A stretch of 64,000 nucleotides of DNA from Rathayibacter sp. VKM Ac-2754 (GCF_009807095.1 NZ_WUCC01000002.1:310001-374000); one strand, 5' to 3'. Counted from the stretch's first letter, positions 7,328 to 16,136 are shown. Notes: a model not told the origin generated them from the letters alone. Numbers and translations: made by a program.

Positions 7328-9874
7328 GTGCCAGGAGACAACCTCACCCGGAGCGAAGCGCAGGAGCGCGCCTCGCTGATCCAGGTCACCGACTACGACG
7401 TCACTCTCGACCTCACCCGGGGCGCCGAGACCTTCCTCAGCACCACCACCGTGCGGTTCACCGCGGCGGAGGGCGCCTCGAGCTTCATCGACGCCATCAC
7501 GAAGACCGTGCACTCGGTGACGCTCAACGGCGTCGAGCTCGATCCCTCCGACGTGGCCGACGGCGTGCGCATCCGCCTCGACGCGCTCGCGGCCGACAAC
7601 GAGCTGACCGTCGTCGCCGACGCGCTCTACACGAACACCGGCGAGGGACTGCACCGCTTCGTCGACCCGGTCGACGGCGAGGTCTACCTGTACTCGCAGT
7701 TCGAGGTCCCGGATTCGCGGCGCGTGTTCGCGGTGTTCGAGCAGCCCGACCTGAAGGCCGCCTTCCGCTTCACGGTCACCGCGCCCGCCGCCTGGCAGGT
7801 GGTCTCGAACCAGCCCACCCCCGAGCCGGTCCCCGCGGGCGAGGGCACCGCGACCTGGAGCTTCGAGCCGACCCCGCGGATCTCCTCGTACATCACCGCG
7901 CTCATCGCCGGCCCGTACGTGGTGCGCACCGACTCCCTCGTCTCCTCCGACGGCCGGACAATCCCGCTCGGGGTCTTCGCGCGCGCCTCCCTCGCGCCGT
8001 TCCTCGACGACGACTACGTGTTCGAGAAGACCAAGCAGGGCTTCGCCTTCTACGAGGAGAAGTTCGGAGTCCCGTACCCGTTCGACAAGTACGACCAGCT
8101 CTTCGTCCCCGAGTTCAACGCGGGCGCCATGGAGAACGCCGGAGCGGTCACCTTCACCGAGACCTACGTCTTCCGCTCGAAGGTCACCGACGCGATCAAG
8201 GAGCGACGGGTCGTCACGATCCTGCACGAGCTCGCGCACATGTGGTTCGGCGACCTCGTCACGATGAAGTGGTGGAACGACCTCTGGCTGAACGAGTCGT
8301 TCGCCGAGTACGCGTCGACCCTCGCGACCGCCGAGGCGACCGAGTGGACCGAGGCCTGGACCACCTTCGCGGCGATGGAGAAGAGCTGGGCCTACCGCCA
8401 GGACCAGCTGCCCTCGACCCACCCGATCGTCGCGACGATCAACGACCTCGAGGACGTGCAGGTCAACTTCGACGGCATCACCTACGCCAAGGGCGCCTCG
8501 GTGCTCAAGCAGCTGGTGGCGTGGGTCGGCGAGAAGGAGTTCCTCGCGGGGGTGCACGAGTACTTCGTGAAGCACGCCTTCTCGAACACCGAGCTGCGCG
8601 ACCTGCTCGTCGAGCTCGAGGCCACCAGCGGCCGCGATCTCACCGAGTGGTCGTCGCTCTGGCTCGAGACGGCGGGCGTGAACACCCTCCGCCCCGAGAT
8701 CTCCGTCGACGAGTCGGGCGCGATCGCCTCCTTCGCGATCCTGCAGACGGCCGTCGAGGAGTACCCGACCATCCGCCCGCACCGCCTCGCTATCGGCCTC
8801 TACGACTTCGAGGGCGACCGCCTGGTGCGCGTCGACCGCCTCGAGCTCGACGTGGACGGCGAGCGGACCGAGGTGCCCGAGCTGATCGGACGCACCCGCC
8901 CCGCGCTCGTGCTGCTCAACGACGACGACCTCGCCTACGCGAAGATCCGCCTCGACGACTCCTCGCTCGCCGTGGCGATCGAGCACCTGGCGAGCATCGA
9001 GAGCCCGCTCGCGCGCTCGCTGGTCTGGGGTTCGGTGTGGGACGCGACGCGCGACGCGGAGGCGGCCCCGCGCGACTTCGTGCGCCTCGTGCTCGGCAAC
9101 ATCGCGACCGAGACCGAGTCGACCACGCTGCGGACGGTGCTGGGCCAGCTCGTGTCCACCGCGACCCAGTACGTCGCTCCCGAGCACCGCACCGCGATCG
9201 TCGAGGAGGTCGGCGACCGGCTCTGGGCCCTGGCCCGCGAGGCGGAGGCCGGCAGCGACGCGCAGTTCCAGTTCGTCAAGTTCTTCGCCGCTGTCGCGTC
9301 CACCCCGGCGCACCTCGACGCCGTGCAGTCGCTGCGCGACGGCGGGACGACGCTCGACGGACTCGAGATCGACACCGACCTGGCGTGGGAGCTGCTGATC
9401 GCGCTGGTCGCCGGCGGACGCGCGGGGGCGAGCGAGATCGACGCCGCACTGGCCGAGGACAACACGGCGACGGGAGCGCAGTCCGCGGCGAACGCCCGGG
9501 CCGCGATCCCGACGGCGGAGGCGAAGCGCGCGGCCTGGGACTCGGTCACACTCGACGACTCGGCGCCGAACACGATCGTCCGCTCGACCGGGCTCGGCTT
9601 CCAGCGCACCTCCGACCCGGCGCTGCTGGACGCGATGGTGCCGGTGTACTTCGGAGCACTGCGCGATCTGTGGGACAGCAAGAGCTACAAGATCGCCGAG
9701 TACCTGGTCGTGGGCTTCTACCCCGCCGCGACCCCGACGCGCGAGATCGTCGACGCGACCCGGGAGTGGCTGGCCGCCAACCCCGACGTCCCGGCGCTGC
9801 GACGCCTGGTGATCGAGAACCTCGCCGGCGTCGAGCGCGCCCTGCGCGCGCAGGAGCGCGACGCGCAGGACTGA
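7328..9874 (+). CDS. pepN: Aminopeptidase N (M1 zinc metallopeptidase)
   Basis: 848 residues, matching actinobacterial PepN. The substrate N-terminus is recognised by GAMENAG near residue 267, and zinc is bound by HELAHMW plus the glutamate of NESFAEYAS about 300-325. An ERAP1-like C-terminal helical domain completes the protein. It removes N-terminal residues from peptides in the cytoplasm. GTG 7328 is chosen because family members start with a PG(D/E)NLTR sequence and GGATGGAG lies upstream; an in-frame ATG at 7316 would add four residues. A TAGGGT at 7255-7260 could be the -10 element of a leadered promoter. Confidence 0.95.
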   Translation: MPGDNLTRSEAQERASLIQVTDYDVTLDLTRGAETFLSTTTVRFTAAEGASSFIDAITKTVHSVTLNGVELDPSDVADGVRIRLDALAADNELTVVADALYTNTGEGLHRFVDPVDGEVYLYSQFEVPDSRRVFAVFEQPDLKAAFRFTVTAPAAWQVVSNQPTPEPVPAGEGTATWSFEPTPRISSYITALIAGPYVVRTDSLVSSDGRTIPLGVFARASLAPFLDDDYVFEKTKQGFAFYEEKFGVPYPFDKYDQLFVPEFNAGAMENAGAVTFTETYVFRSKVTDAIKERRVVTILHELAHMWFGDLVTMKWWNDLWLNESFAEYASTLATAEATEWTEAWTTFAAMEKSWAYRQDQLPSTHPIVATINDLEDVQVNFDGITYAKGASVLKQLVAWVGEKEFLAGVHEYFVKHAFSNTELRDLLVELEATSGRDLTEWSSLWLETAGVNTLRPEISVDESGAIASFAILQTAVEEYPTIRPHRLAIGLYDFEGDRLVRVDRLELDVDGERTEVPELIGRTRPALVLLNDDDLAYAKIRLDDSSLAVAIEHLASIESPLARSLVWGSVWDATRDAEAAPRDFVRLVLGNIATETESTTLRTVLGQLVSTATQYVAPEHRTAIVEEVGDRLWALAREAEAGSDAQFQFVKFFAAVASTPAHLDAVQSLRDGGTTLDGLEIDTDLAWELLIALVAGGRAGASEIDAALAEDNTATGAQSAANARAAIPTAEAKRAAWDSVTLDDSAPNTIVRSTGLGFQRTSDPALLDAMVPVYFGALRDLWDSKSYKIAEYLVVGFYPAATPTREIVDATREWLAANPDVPALRRLVIENLAGVERALRAQERDAQD

Positions 9875-9886
9875 GCTCGATCCCAT

Positions 9887-10010
9887 GCTGGTCGAGTAGC
9901 CCCGCAGGGGCGTTTCGAGACCCACCAGCGTCAGCAGATCAGGCTTCGGCCATGGCCTTCTGACGCACGTGGATCTCGATACGCCCGCTGCGCGGGCTAC
10001 TCGATCAGCG
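9887..10010. repeat. Paired REP-like palindromic element (inverted arms)
   Basis: Two ~42-base palindromic units face each other. The left arm (about 9887-9928) reads gctggtcgagtagcccc, then a short loop, then ggggcgtttcgagacccacc. The right arm (about 9966-10010) is its inverted relative: gtggatctcgatacgcccgc, loop, gcgggctactcgatcagc. The 35-base spacer also carries a short inverted repeat (gcgtcag ... ctgacgc). I recall closely similar gagtagc...tatcgagaccc palindromes scattered through Microbacteriaceae genomes. It fills the gap between the convergent pepN and prpC genes and may also terminate transcription. Confidence 0.75.
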
Positions 10011-10063
10011 AGGATGAGGCCCGTTTCCCACCCGGGCCGCACGCTCGATCTGCGAGGAGTCGG

Positions 10064-11206
10064 TCAGCTCGCCCGACCCGGCACCGACCGGCGGTCCGGG
10101 CCGTCGTAGGCCGACAGCGGCCGGATGAGCGCGTTCGACGCGCGCTGCTCGAGCACGTGCGCCGTCCAGCCGACCACCCTCGCCGCCACGAACAGCGGCG
10201 TGAAGATCTCGGTGTCGAAACCCATCAGCCGGTAGGCGGGACCGGACGGATAGTCGAGGTTCGGGAGGATCCCCGTCCGCTCGGCCATCGCCTCCGCCAG
10301 CGCGTCGTAGAGCTCGAGCATCTCGACCGCGTCCTCGTGCGCGGCGACGCGGCGCAGCGCCGCCTCCATCGTCGGCACCCGCGAGTCGCCCGACTTGTAC
10401 ACGCGGTGACCGAAGCCCATCACCTTCCGGCGCTCCCCCAGTGCCGTCGCGAGCCACTCCCGCGAGCGCGTCGCCGCCTCCGGGCCCAGCCCGATCTCGT
10501 CGAACACGTGCAGCACCGCCTCGTTCGCGCCTCCGTGCAGGGGCCCCTTCAGCGCGCCCACGGCCGCCGTCACGGCGGAGTAGACGTCGGACAGCGTCGA
10601 CGTCACCACCCGGCCGGTGAAGGTCGACGCGTTGAACGAGTGCTCGGCGTAGAGCACCAGCGAGACGCGGAACGCGTCGACGACGACGGCGTCCGGGACG
10701 GCGCCGAACGTCATCCAGAGGAAGTTCTCGGAGTAGTCGAGGTCGCGTCGCGGGGCGATCGGCTCCTCTCCGCGTCGGCGGCGCTGGGCGTAGGCGACGA
10801 TCGCGGGCAGAGCCGCCCAGAGCCGCACGGAGCGATCCAGCACCTCCTCCGGCGCCTCCGCGTCCGGGTCCGGATCGAGCGCCCCGAGCGCGCTGACGGC
10901 CGTCCGGACGACGTCCATCGGGTGGGCGCCGATCGGAAGGAGGTCGATGAGCGCACGGATCTCAGGCGCCAGCGCGCGGTGGGCCCGCTCGAAGGAGCGC
11001 AGCGTCCGAGCCTCCTCCGCCGTCGGCAGCTCGCCGTGCCAGAGCAGCCACGCGACGTCCTCGAACGTGCACGTCGCCGCGAGCTCCTGCACGGGATAGC
11101 CCCGGTACAGCAGCGAGTTCGACTCGGGGTCGACCTTCGAGATCGCCGTGGTGTCGACGACGACGCCGACGAGTCCTTTCCGGATGTCCTGATCGGTGGT
11201 GCTCAT
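10064..11206 (-). CDS. prpC: 2-Methylcitrate synthase / citrate synthase
   Basis: 380 residues, the length of the short dimeric type II methylcitrate synthases. Active-site histidine segments are visible as GALKGPLHGGANE and MGFGHRVYK, and the C-terminal part has RVVGWTAHVLEQ, with the catalytic Asp expected in LFVAARVV... region's homologue. The enzyme condenses propionyl-CoA (or acetyl-CoA) with oxaloacetate. The gene follows prpB after 52 bases containing a hairpin, and has AAGGAG before its ATG. Its pairing with prpB rather than with TCA genes favours the methylcitrate role. Confidence 0.9.
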   Translation of the reverse strand: MSTTDQDIRKGLVGVVVDTTAISKVDPESNSLLYRGYPVQELAATCTFEDVAWLLWHGELPTAEEARTLRSFERAHRALAPEIRALIDLLPIGAHPMDVVRTAVSALGALDPDPDAEAPEEVLDRSVRLWAALPAIVAYAQRRRRGEEPIAPRRDLDYSENFLWMTFGAVPDAVVVDAFRVSLVLYAEHSFNASTFTGRVVTSTLSDVYSAVTAAVGALKGPLHGGANEAVLHVFDEIGLGPEAATRSREWLATALGERRKVMGFGHRVYKSGDSRVPTMEAALRRVAAHEDAVEMLELYDALAEAMAERTGILPNLDYPSGPAYRLMGFDTEIFTPLFVAARVVGWTAHVLEQRASNALIRPLSAYDGPDRRSVPGRAS

Positions 11207-11232
11207 GTCCGCTCCTTCGCGAAAGGGGCCTG

Positions 11233-11254
11233 GGTGCGCCGAGTGCGGCGCACC
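11233..11254 (-). other. Intercistronic hairpin between prpB and prpC
   Basis: A 9-bp perfect stem (GGTGCGCCG / CGGCGCACC) with a 4-base loop lies between the prpB stop and the prpC ribosome site. It lacks a following T tract, so it may be a processing or stability hairpin, or a weak terminator that lowers prpC expression. Confidence 0.5.
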
Positions 11255-11258
11255 GTCG

Positions 11259-12170
11259 TCAGGCGCCGTGGTGGTCGGCGAGGCTGAAGTCGAAGACGCC
11301 CTCGTCGAACCGGCTGTACGAGGCGTAGTCGAGCAGGTCGTAGAGCTCGGCGCGCGTCTGCATCCCGGAGACCTCGGCGCGGAGGGATCCGTCGGCCTTC
11401 AGCGTGTCGAGGGCGCGCATCGCCGCTCCCATCGCGATCCGCAGGAGCGAGACCGGGTAGATGACGATGTTGACGCCCACGTCGGCGAGCTGCCGCGCGG
11501 TGAAGAGCTCGCTCTTGCCGAACTCGGTCATGTTCGCGAGAACGGGGACGTCGACGGCCGCGCGGATCGTCTCGAACTCGCCCAGGTCGCGCATCGCCTC
11601 GGGGAAGATCGCGTCGGCGCCCGCATCGACGAGGCGCTTCGCCCGGTCGACAGCGGCCTGCATCCCCTCGAGGGCGCGGATGTCGGTCCGCGCCATGATC
11701 ACGAGATCGGAGTCGCGGCGCGCGTCGACCGCCGCGGCGATCCGCCGGACCGAGGTGCTCTCGTCGACGACGGCCTTGCCGTCGAGGTGCCCGCAGCGCT
11801 TCGGATTGACCTGGTCCTCGATGTGCAGCGCCGCGACTCCCGCGTCCTCGAGCATCTGCACGGTGCGCGCGACGTTGAGCGGCTCGCCGAAGCCCGTGTC
11901 GGCGTCGACGAGGACGGGCAGGTCGGTCATCCGCGCGATCTGCTGACCGCGGCCCGCGACCTCGCTGAGCGTCGTGAGGCCGATGTCGGGGAGGCCGAGC
12001 TCGGCCGAGAGCACGGCTCCCGAGACGTAGACGCCGTCGAAGCCCTTCTCCTCGATCAGACGCGCCGAGAGCGGAGTGAAGGCGCCCGGCAGCTGCAGCA
12101 GCTCGCCGGTCGCGAGCCGCTCGCGGAAGAGGCGGCGCTTCTCAGCGGGGGTCCGGGTCGAGTGGAGCAT
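11259..12170 (-). CDS. prpB: Methylisocitrate lyase
   Basis: 303 residues. Member of the isocitrate lyase/PEP mutase superfamily: LVDADTGFGEP binds the Mg-substrate complex and VNPKRCGHLDGK carries the catalytic cysteine in the KxCGH signature. It splits 2-methylisocitrate to pyruvate and succinate, completing propionate breakdown. GGAAGGA precedes the ATG. First gene of prpB-prpC. The gene for methylcitrate dehydratase (prpD), normally in this operon, is not in the window, nor is a PrpR-type regulator. Confidence 0.93.
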   Translation of the reverse strand: MLHSTRTPAEKRRLFRERLATGELLQLPGAFTPLSARLIEEKGFDGVYVSGAVLSAELGLPDIGLTTLSEVAGRGQQIARMTDLPVLVDADTGFGEPLNVARTVQMLEDAGVAALHIEDQVNPKRCGHLDGKAVVDESTSVRRIAAAVDARRDSDLVIMARTDIRALEGMQAAVDRAKRLVDAGADAIFPEAMRDLGEFETIRAAVDVPVLANMTEFGKSELFTARQLADVGVNIVIYPVSLLRIAMGAAMRALDTLKADGSLRAEVSGMQTRAELYDLLDYASYSRFDEGVFDFSLADHHGA

Positions 12171-12205
12171 CGGGCGTCCTTCCCCAGCGGGGTCTGAGTG
12201 CGAGC

Positions 12206-12238
12206 GGAGGCGAGTCGACGCCTCCGGTCGAATCTATA
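12206..12238 (-). promoter_or_regulatory. Probable prpBC promoter with palindromic operator
   Basis: TATAGATT on the minus strand (12238-12231) is a good -10 element. About 6 bases beyond it, at 12225-12206, is a 7-bp inverted repeat GGAGGCG-TCGACT-CGCCTCC sitting where transcription should begin, a suitable place for a repressor or activator. The regulator is not identified. Confidence 0.45.
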
Positions 12239-12312
12239 CGGCGGCTCGCAGGCTCGGGCGAGGGGGCCCCGAAGAGGGCCTCCGTCCGCCGGTCTCGGAG
12301 GGAGGGGTCCCG

Positions 12313-12318
12313 TAGCCT
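12313..12318 (+). promoter_or_regulatory. -10 hexamer upstream of the MscS gene
   Basis: TAGCCT lies 9 bases before ATG 12328 with no Shine-Dalgarno sequence between, consistent with a leaderless or nearly leaderless mRNA. Confidence 0.45.
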
Positions 12319-12327
12319 GGACGGGTC

Positions 12328-13419
12328 ATGCTGCTACTCGAGACCTCCACCCCCGACCCCGTCGCCGCCACGATCTCGTTCTTCGACTCCGAGATCTTCT
12401 GGAAGATCATCGCCGTCCTCTCGATCGTGATCGGCGCGCTCATCGTGCGCGTCATCGCGCACTTCGTGATCGGCCGCGTCGTCGACCAGATCGTCTCGGG
12501 GGTGAAGAAGCGCCAGCGGGTCGAGGACACCCAGTCGATCGCCGCGTCGCCGCTCGCGGCGGTCCGCGTCGTCCAGCGCACGCGGACCCTCGGCTCGATC
12601 CTCAACAACATCAGCTCGATCCTCATCGTGATCATCGCGCTCGTGATGGTGGTCAGCACCATCGACCAGAACCTGATCGGCTCGTTCGCCCTGCTCACCG
12701 CGGCCCTCGGCGCCGGGCTCGGCTTCGGCGCGCAGAACATCGTCAAGGACGTGCTCAACGGCCTCTTCATGGTCGCGGAGGACCAGCTCGGCGTCGGCGA
12801 CGTCGTCGACACGGGTCAGGCCACCGGAGTCGTCGAGTCGGTCGGCGTCCGGGTCACCCAGATCCGCGACGTGAACGGCACCCTGTGGTTCGTGCGCAAC
12901 GGCGAGATCATCCGGGTCGGCAACATGTCGCAGGGCTGGTCGCGCGTCATCATCGACCTCGCGGTGCCCTACGAGACAGACCTGGAGTCGGTGCAGTCGT
13001 CGATCCTGCAGACGGCGAACGAGCTCGCGGCCAGCAGCCGCTGGCGCGCGCGGATCATCGACAAGCCCGAGCTGTGGGGGCTCGAGTCGATCGCCGACGA
13101 CGCCCTCGTGGTGCGCCTCGTGCTGAAGACCCGCACGACGGCCAAGGACGACGTCGCGCGCGAGCTCAAGGTCCGGCTCAAGCGTGCGCTCGACGCGCTC
13201 GACGTGAAGCTGCCCTCCCTGTCGGCCGTCGTCCTGAGCGGCTTCGAGGGCGCGGCGAGCGTCGGAGGCGCCAAGGGCCCTCGGACGACCCCGTCGCCGA
13301 CGATCACGACTGAGCACGGCAAGCCCGTGCGCCTTCCCCGGGCCACCCGCAAGCAGCGCGAGACGCGTCCACAGGACGACGGCCAAAGCACAGGACCGAC
13401 GCAGGAGCCGCGCGCATGA
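12328..13419 (+). CDS. mscS: Small-conductance mechanosensitive channel (MscS family)
   Basis: 363 residues. Three hydrophobic segments lie at about 20-45, 85-110 and 115-140; the last, ALLTAALGAGLGFGAQNIVK, is the Gly/Ala-rich pore helix of MscS followed by the conserved N-GLF. A beta domain (GDVVDTGQATGVVESVGVR, WFVRNGEIIRVGN) and a C-terminal alpha/beta domain follow, ending in a basic disordered tail of ~60 residues. The channel releases solutes on hypo-osmotic shock. The stop overlaps the globin start by 4 bases (ATGA), so the two genes are translationally coupled. Confidence 0.93.
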   Translation: MLLLETSTPDPVAATISFFDSEIFWKIIAVLSIVIGALIVRVIAHFVIGRVVDQIVSGVKKRQRVEDTQSIAASPLAAVRVVQRTRTLGSILNNISSILIVIIALVMVVSTIDQNLIGSFALLTAALGAGLGFGAQNIVKDVLNGLFMVAEDQLGVGDVVDTGQATGVVESVGVRVTQIRDVNGTLWFVRNGEIIRVGNMSQGWSRVIIDLAVPYETDLESVQSSILQTANELAASSRWRARIIDKPELWGLESIADDALVVRLVLKTRTTAKDDVARELKVRLKRALDALDVKLPSLSAVVLSGFEGAASVGGAKGPRTTPSPTITTEHGKPVRLPRATRKQRETRPQDDGQSTGPTQEPRA

Positions 13420-13826
13420 GCGGCCTGCAGATCGGCGGGACGCCTCCGATGCGCAGCTTCTGGGACCACATCGGCGGCCGCCCCACGTTCGAGAAGCTGG
13501 TCCGCCGCTTCTACGCGGGCGTCCGCGACGACGCGGTGCTCTGGCCGATGTACCCCGAGCACGACCTCGAGGGCGCGATCCAGCGTCTCACCGGCTTCCT
13601 CGAGCAGTACTGGGGCGGCCCGAGCACCTACAGCCAGGAGCGCGGTCACCCGCGCCTGCGGATGCGGCACCAGCCTTTCCACATCAACCCGGAGGCACGC
13701 GACCACTGGCTCCAGAACATGCGCGTGGCGGTCGACGAGCTCGAGCTCTCCCCCGCCGACGACGCGATGCTCTGGGACTACCTGGAGCGCGCCGCCCACG
13801 CGATGGTGAACACGTTCGAGGAGTAG
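13416..13826 (+). CDS. glbO: Group II truncated haemoglobin (GlbO type)
   Basis: 136 residues. The 2-on-2 globin fold is recognised from FWDHIGGRPTFEKLVRRFY, LEQYWGGPSTY and RMRHQPFHIN, which supply the B, E and F helix residues, including the proximal histidine in the RHQPFHI region and the Trp conserved in group II proteins. These haem proteins bind oxygen or peroxide and are linked to redox and nitric oxide defence. The start overlaps the upstream channel gene (ATGA). The stop lies two bases from the end of the convergent 221-residue gene. Confidence 0.93.
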   Translation: MSGLQIGGTPPMRSFWDHIGGRPTFEKLVRRFYAGVRDDAVLWPMYPEHDLEGAIQRLTGFLEQYWGGPSTYSQERGHPRLRMRHQPFHINPEARDHWLQNMRVAVDELELSPADDAMLWDYLERAAHAMVNTFEE

Positions 13827-13827
13827 C

Positions 13828-14493
13828 TCAGGCGGGAGTGCGCACCAGCACGTGACCCCGCTTGGAGGTGAGCCGGCGCCACGGTCCGCTCTCGAGCAGC
13901 GCCACGGGGTCGGCGGGGTCGAGGAAGCCGAGCGCGAAGAGCGCGAACGCCGCGCCGGCGGGGACGTCCGCGAGCCCGTCGAGCGGTCGCCCCCACACCG
14001 AGGAGCGCACGCGCGAGACGATCTGCTCGCCGGTCTCGGAGCCGACCGCCGCGGCGATCTCGTCGATCCCCTCGCGGGCCACCCGCTCGAGGAACACCGG
14101 ATCGACGGGCTCGCGGCGCAGCCAGCCTCCGCGGGGAGGAGCGATGCCCGCCCAGGCCCCTGCGGTCGCGTCGTCGCCGTCGGGCAGCGGGACGGGCTTG
14201 CCGTCGGCTCCCCCGGGTTCCCACTGGAGCCGGGCGAGCCGGTCGGAGAGCGCGCGGATGGGGACGACGCGGTCGAACGCGGCGGGCTCGTCGAGCGCGA
14301 ACACCCGGAGGCCGAGCACGGTCGACGAGCGGTCGAGGATCCCGCGGGGCTGCAGGATCGCGGTGTAGGCGGCCAGGATCCGGTCCTGCGCGAGGAGGCG
14401 CACGGCGCCGTCGTCGACTCGGGCCGACCTGCCGAGGAAGACCCGCAGATCGGACAGGCTGGGGGGATCTGCGAGCGAGAAGGACGCACTCAT
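13828..14493 (-). CDS. Conserved hypothetical protein, 221 residues
   Basis: I do not recognise a domain. The protein is soluble, without signal peptide or membrane segments. Visible landmarks are VFLGRSARVDDGAVRL near the start, LQPRGILDRSSTVLGLRVF in the middle and a C-terminal LTSKRGHVLVRTP. Codon use and composition match neighbours, and the start ATG lies 60 bases from the divergent tesB start with TAAGTT upstream, so it is very likely a real gene. It is convergent with glbO with only one base between the stops. Confidence 0.7.
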   Translation of the reverse strand: MSASFSLADPPSLSDLRVFLGRSARVDDGAVRLLAQDRILAAYTAILQPRGILDRSSTVLGLRVFALDEPAAFDRVVPIRALSDRLARLQWEPGGADGKPVPLPDGDDATAGAWAGIAPPRGGWLRREPVDPVFLERVAREGIDEIAAAVGSETGEQIVSRVRSSVWGRPLDGLADVPAGAAFALFALGFLDPADPVALLESGPWRRLTSKRGHVLVRTPA

Positions 14494-14552
14494 CGCATCG
14501 ATAAACTTACTCTCAGGTCGCTCACCCGGCCGGTCGACACCCCGGAGGTACT

Positions 14553-15419
14553 GTGCCCGATCCCCTCTCCTCGCTCCTGACCGCCCTCGACCTCACCGAC
14601 ACGGGGGCCCGCACCAGCGAGGACATCTTCACCGGTCCGTCCCAGTGGCAGCCCGAGGGGCGGGTCTTCGGCGGACAGGTTCTCGCTCAGTCGCTGATCG
14701 CCGCGGGGCGCACCGTCGACGACGACCACGGTGTCCACTCGATGCACGGGTACTTCCTCCGGCCCGGGGATGTGACGCTGCCGATCACCTTCTCGGTCGA
14801 CCGGATCCACGACGGCCGCTCGTTCTCGACCCGGCGGACCCAGGCGTATCAGAACGGGGTGCCGATCCTCTCGATGATCGCCTCGTTCCAGACGGAGGAC
14901 GAGGGTCTCGACCACCAGACGCCGATGCCCGAGGGTGTTCCGGAGCCGGAGTCGCTGCCGAGTGCCGCGGAGGTCCTCGGCGGCATCGACCACCCCGTCG
15001 GCAACTTCTGGGCCACGCAGCGCCCCTTCGACGTGCGCCACGTCGAGCAGCCCGTCTACCTCCGGGCCGACCCGGGCCGCTCCGCGCAGCAGAGCGTGTG
15101 GATGCGGGCACTCGGCACGCTCCCCGACGACCCGATGCTGCACCGCGCGGCCCTCGCCTACGCGAGCGACTACACGATCCTCGAGTCGACCCTGCGGCGG
15201 CACGGGGCGGCCTGGATCACGCCGGGGCTGCGCATCGCGAGCCTCGACCACGCGATGTGGTGGCACCGCCCCTCCCGCGTCGACGAGTGGCTGCTCTACG
15301 TGCAGGAGGCGCCGAGCGCTTCGGGCGGGCGCGGCCTGTCGCTCGGGCGCATCTACTCGCGCGACGGAGCGCTCGTCGCAAGCGTCGCCCAGGAGGGCAT
15401 GGTGCGGGTCCCCCGCTGA
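14553..15419 (+). CDS. tesB: Acyl-CoA thioesterase II
   Basis: 288 residues, GTG start with CGGAGG upstream. Double hot-dog fold of TesB: RVFGGQVLAQSLIAAGRTV, HSMHGYFLRPGD in the first half and SLDHAMWWHRPSRVDEWLLY with the terminal GRIYSRDGALVASVAQEG in the second, which contain the conserved Asp/Thr/Gln active-site positions. It hydrolyses medium- and long-chain acyl-CoAs in the cytoplasm. A second, single hot-dog thioesterase is convergent with it 245 bases downstream. Confidence 0.93.
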   Translation: MPDPLSSLLTALDLTDTGARTSEDIFTGPSQWQPEGRVFGGQVLAQSLIAAGRTVDDDHGVHSMHGYFLRPGDVTLPITFSVDRIHDGRSFSTRRTQAYQNGVPILSMIASFQTEDEGLDHQTPMPEGVPEPESLPSAAEVLGGIDHPVGNFWATQRPFDVRHVEQPVYLRADPGRSAQQSVWMRALGTLPDDPMLHRAALAYASDYTILESTLRRHGAAWITPGLRIASLDHAMWWHRPSRVDEWLLYVQEAPSASGGRGLSLGRIYSRDGALVASVAQEGMVRVPR

Positions 15420-15424
15420 CCTCG

Positions 15425-15545
15425 CGCTCGCAGGAACGACGTTCGGCTCGCAGAACCACGGCCGGCTCGTGGAACAACGGCGGGCTCGTGAGAGCACCGA
15501 CCTCCGGCTCGTCGAAACGCGTTCGGCTCGTCGGATCCGAGGATT
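15425..15545 (+). repeat. Degenerate tandem array of ~19-20-base GGCTCG units
   Basis: Six copies of a core gctcg begin at 15426, 15446, 15465, 15484, 15507 and 15526, a period of 19-20 bases with one 23-base step. Flanks follow the pattern cGGCTCGtggAACnACG with decay. The array starts a few bases after the tesB stop and leads into a hairpin. Neither strand holds a credible gene here. Confidence 0.65.
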
Positions 15546-15577
15546 CCGGCGAGCCGGATCGGATTCGACGAGCCGAA
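15522..15577. terminator. Inverted repeat / bidirectional terminator between thioesterase genes
   Basis: A 12-bp perfect inverted repeat (TTCGGCTCGTCG ... CGACGAGCCGAA) with a 32-base loop containing further dyads lies between the convergent tesB and hot-dog thioesterase genes. Its left arm is the last unit of the GGCTCG array and its right arm a reversed unit. Confidence 0.5.
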
Positions 15578-15663
15578 GGTCGACATCGGCGCTCCACGGG
15601 GCCGGGACACGCACCCGAACGGCGGGCACCGCGCACCCGGGCCTCGGGCGACGAGCGACGCGC

Positions 15664-16136
15664 TTAGCCGCGCTTCGAGAACGCGATCGGCTCGTCGACG
15701 TACGGCGCCCAGACGGTGCGGAGCTCCTCGGGGATGCGCTCCGGCCGCCCCGTCGCGGCGGTGACCATCACCAGGGTCGTCGCCGCCTTCGTGTACAGCA
15801 CGCGCGGAGTGACGCCCTCCGGCGAGTACAGCTCGTAGCAGACCTCGAGGCTCGCGCCGCCGATGCGTCCGATCCACAGCTCGATGTCGATCGGGGCCCG
15901 CATGTACGGGATCGGCGCGAGGTACTCGATCTCCTGGCGCGCGATCAGGCTGATCGTGCGAGCGCCCGGTCGCGCGTCGAGCACCGCCGTCGCCCTCCCG
16001 CCCGCCTCCGGCGAGTCGGGCGCCCAGAACGCCTGGATGCGCGCCTCCTCGAGGAGGCGCAGCATCTCGGCGTTGTTGACGTGCGCGTAGGCGTCGAAGT
16101 CCGACCAGCGCAGCGGGATGGCGACGTGCAGGCGCA

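Noticed and set aside
7223-10042. A 939-codon open frame antisense to pepN
   Set aside because: It mirrors the codon pattern of pepN on the other strand, has no recognisable domain, and pepN carries intact catalytic motifs.
15420-15545. CRISPR array
   Set aside because: The 20-base units are degenerate, contiguous and without unique spacers; there are no cas genes.
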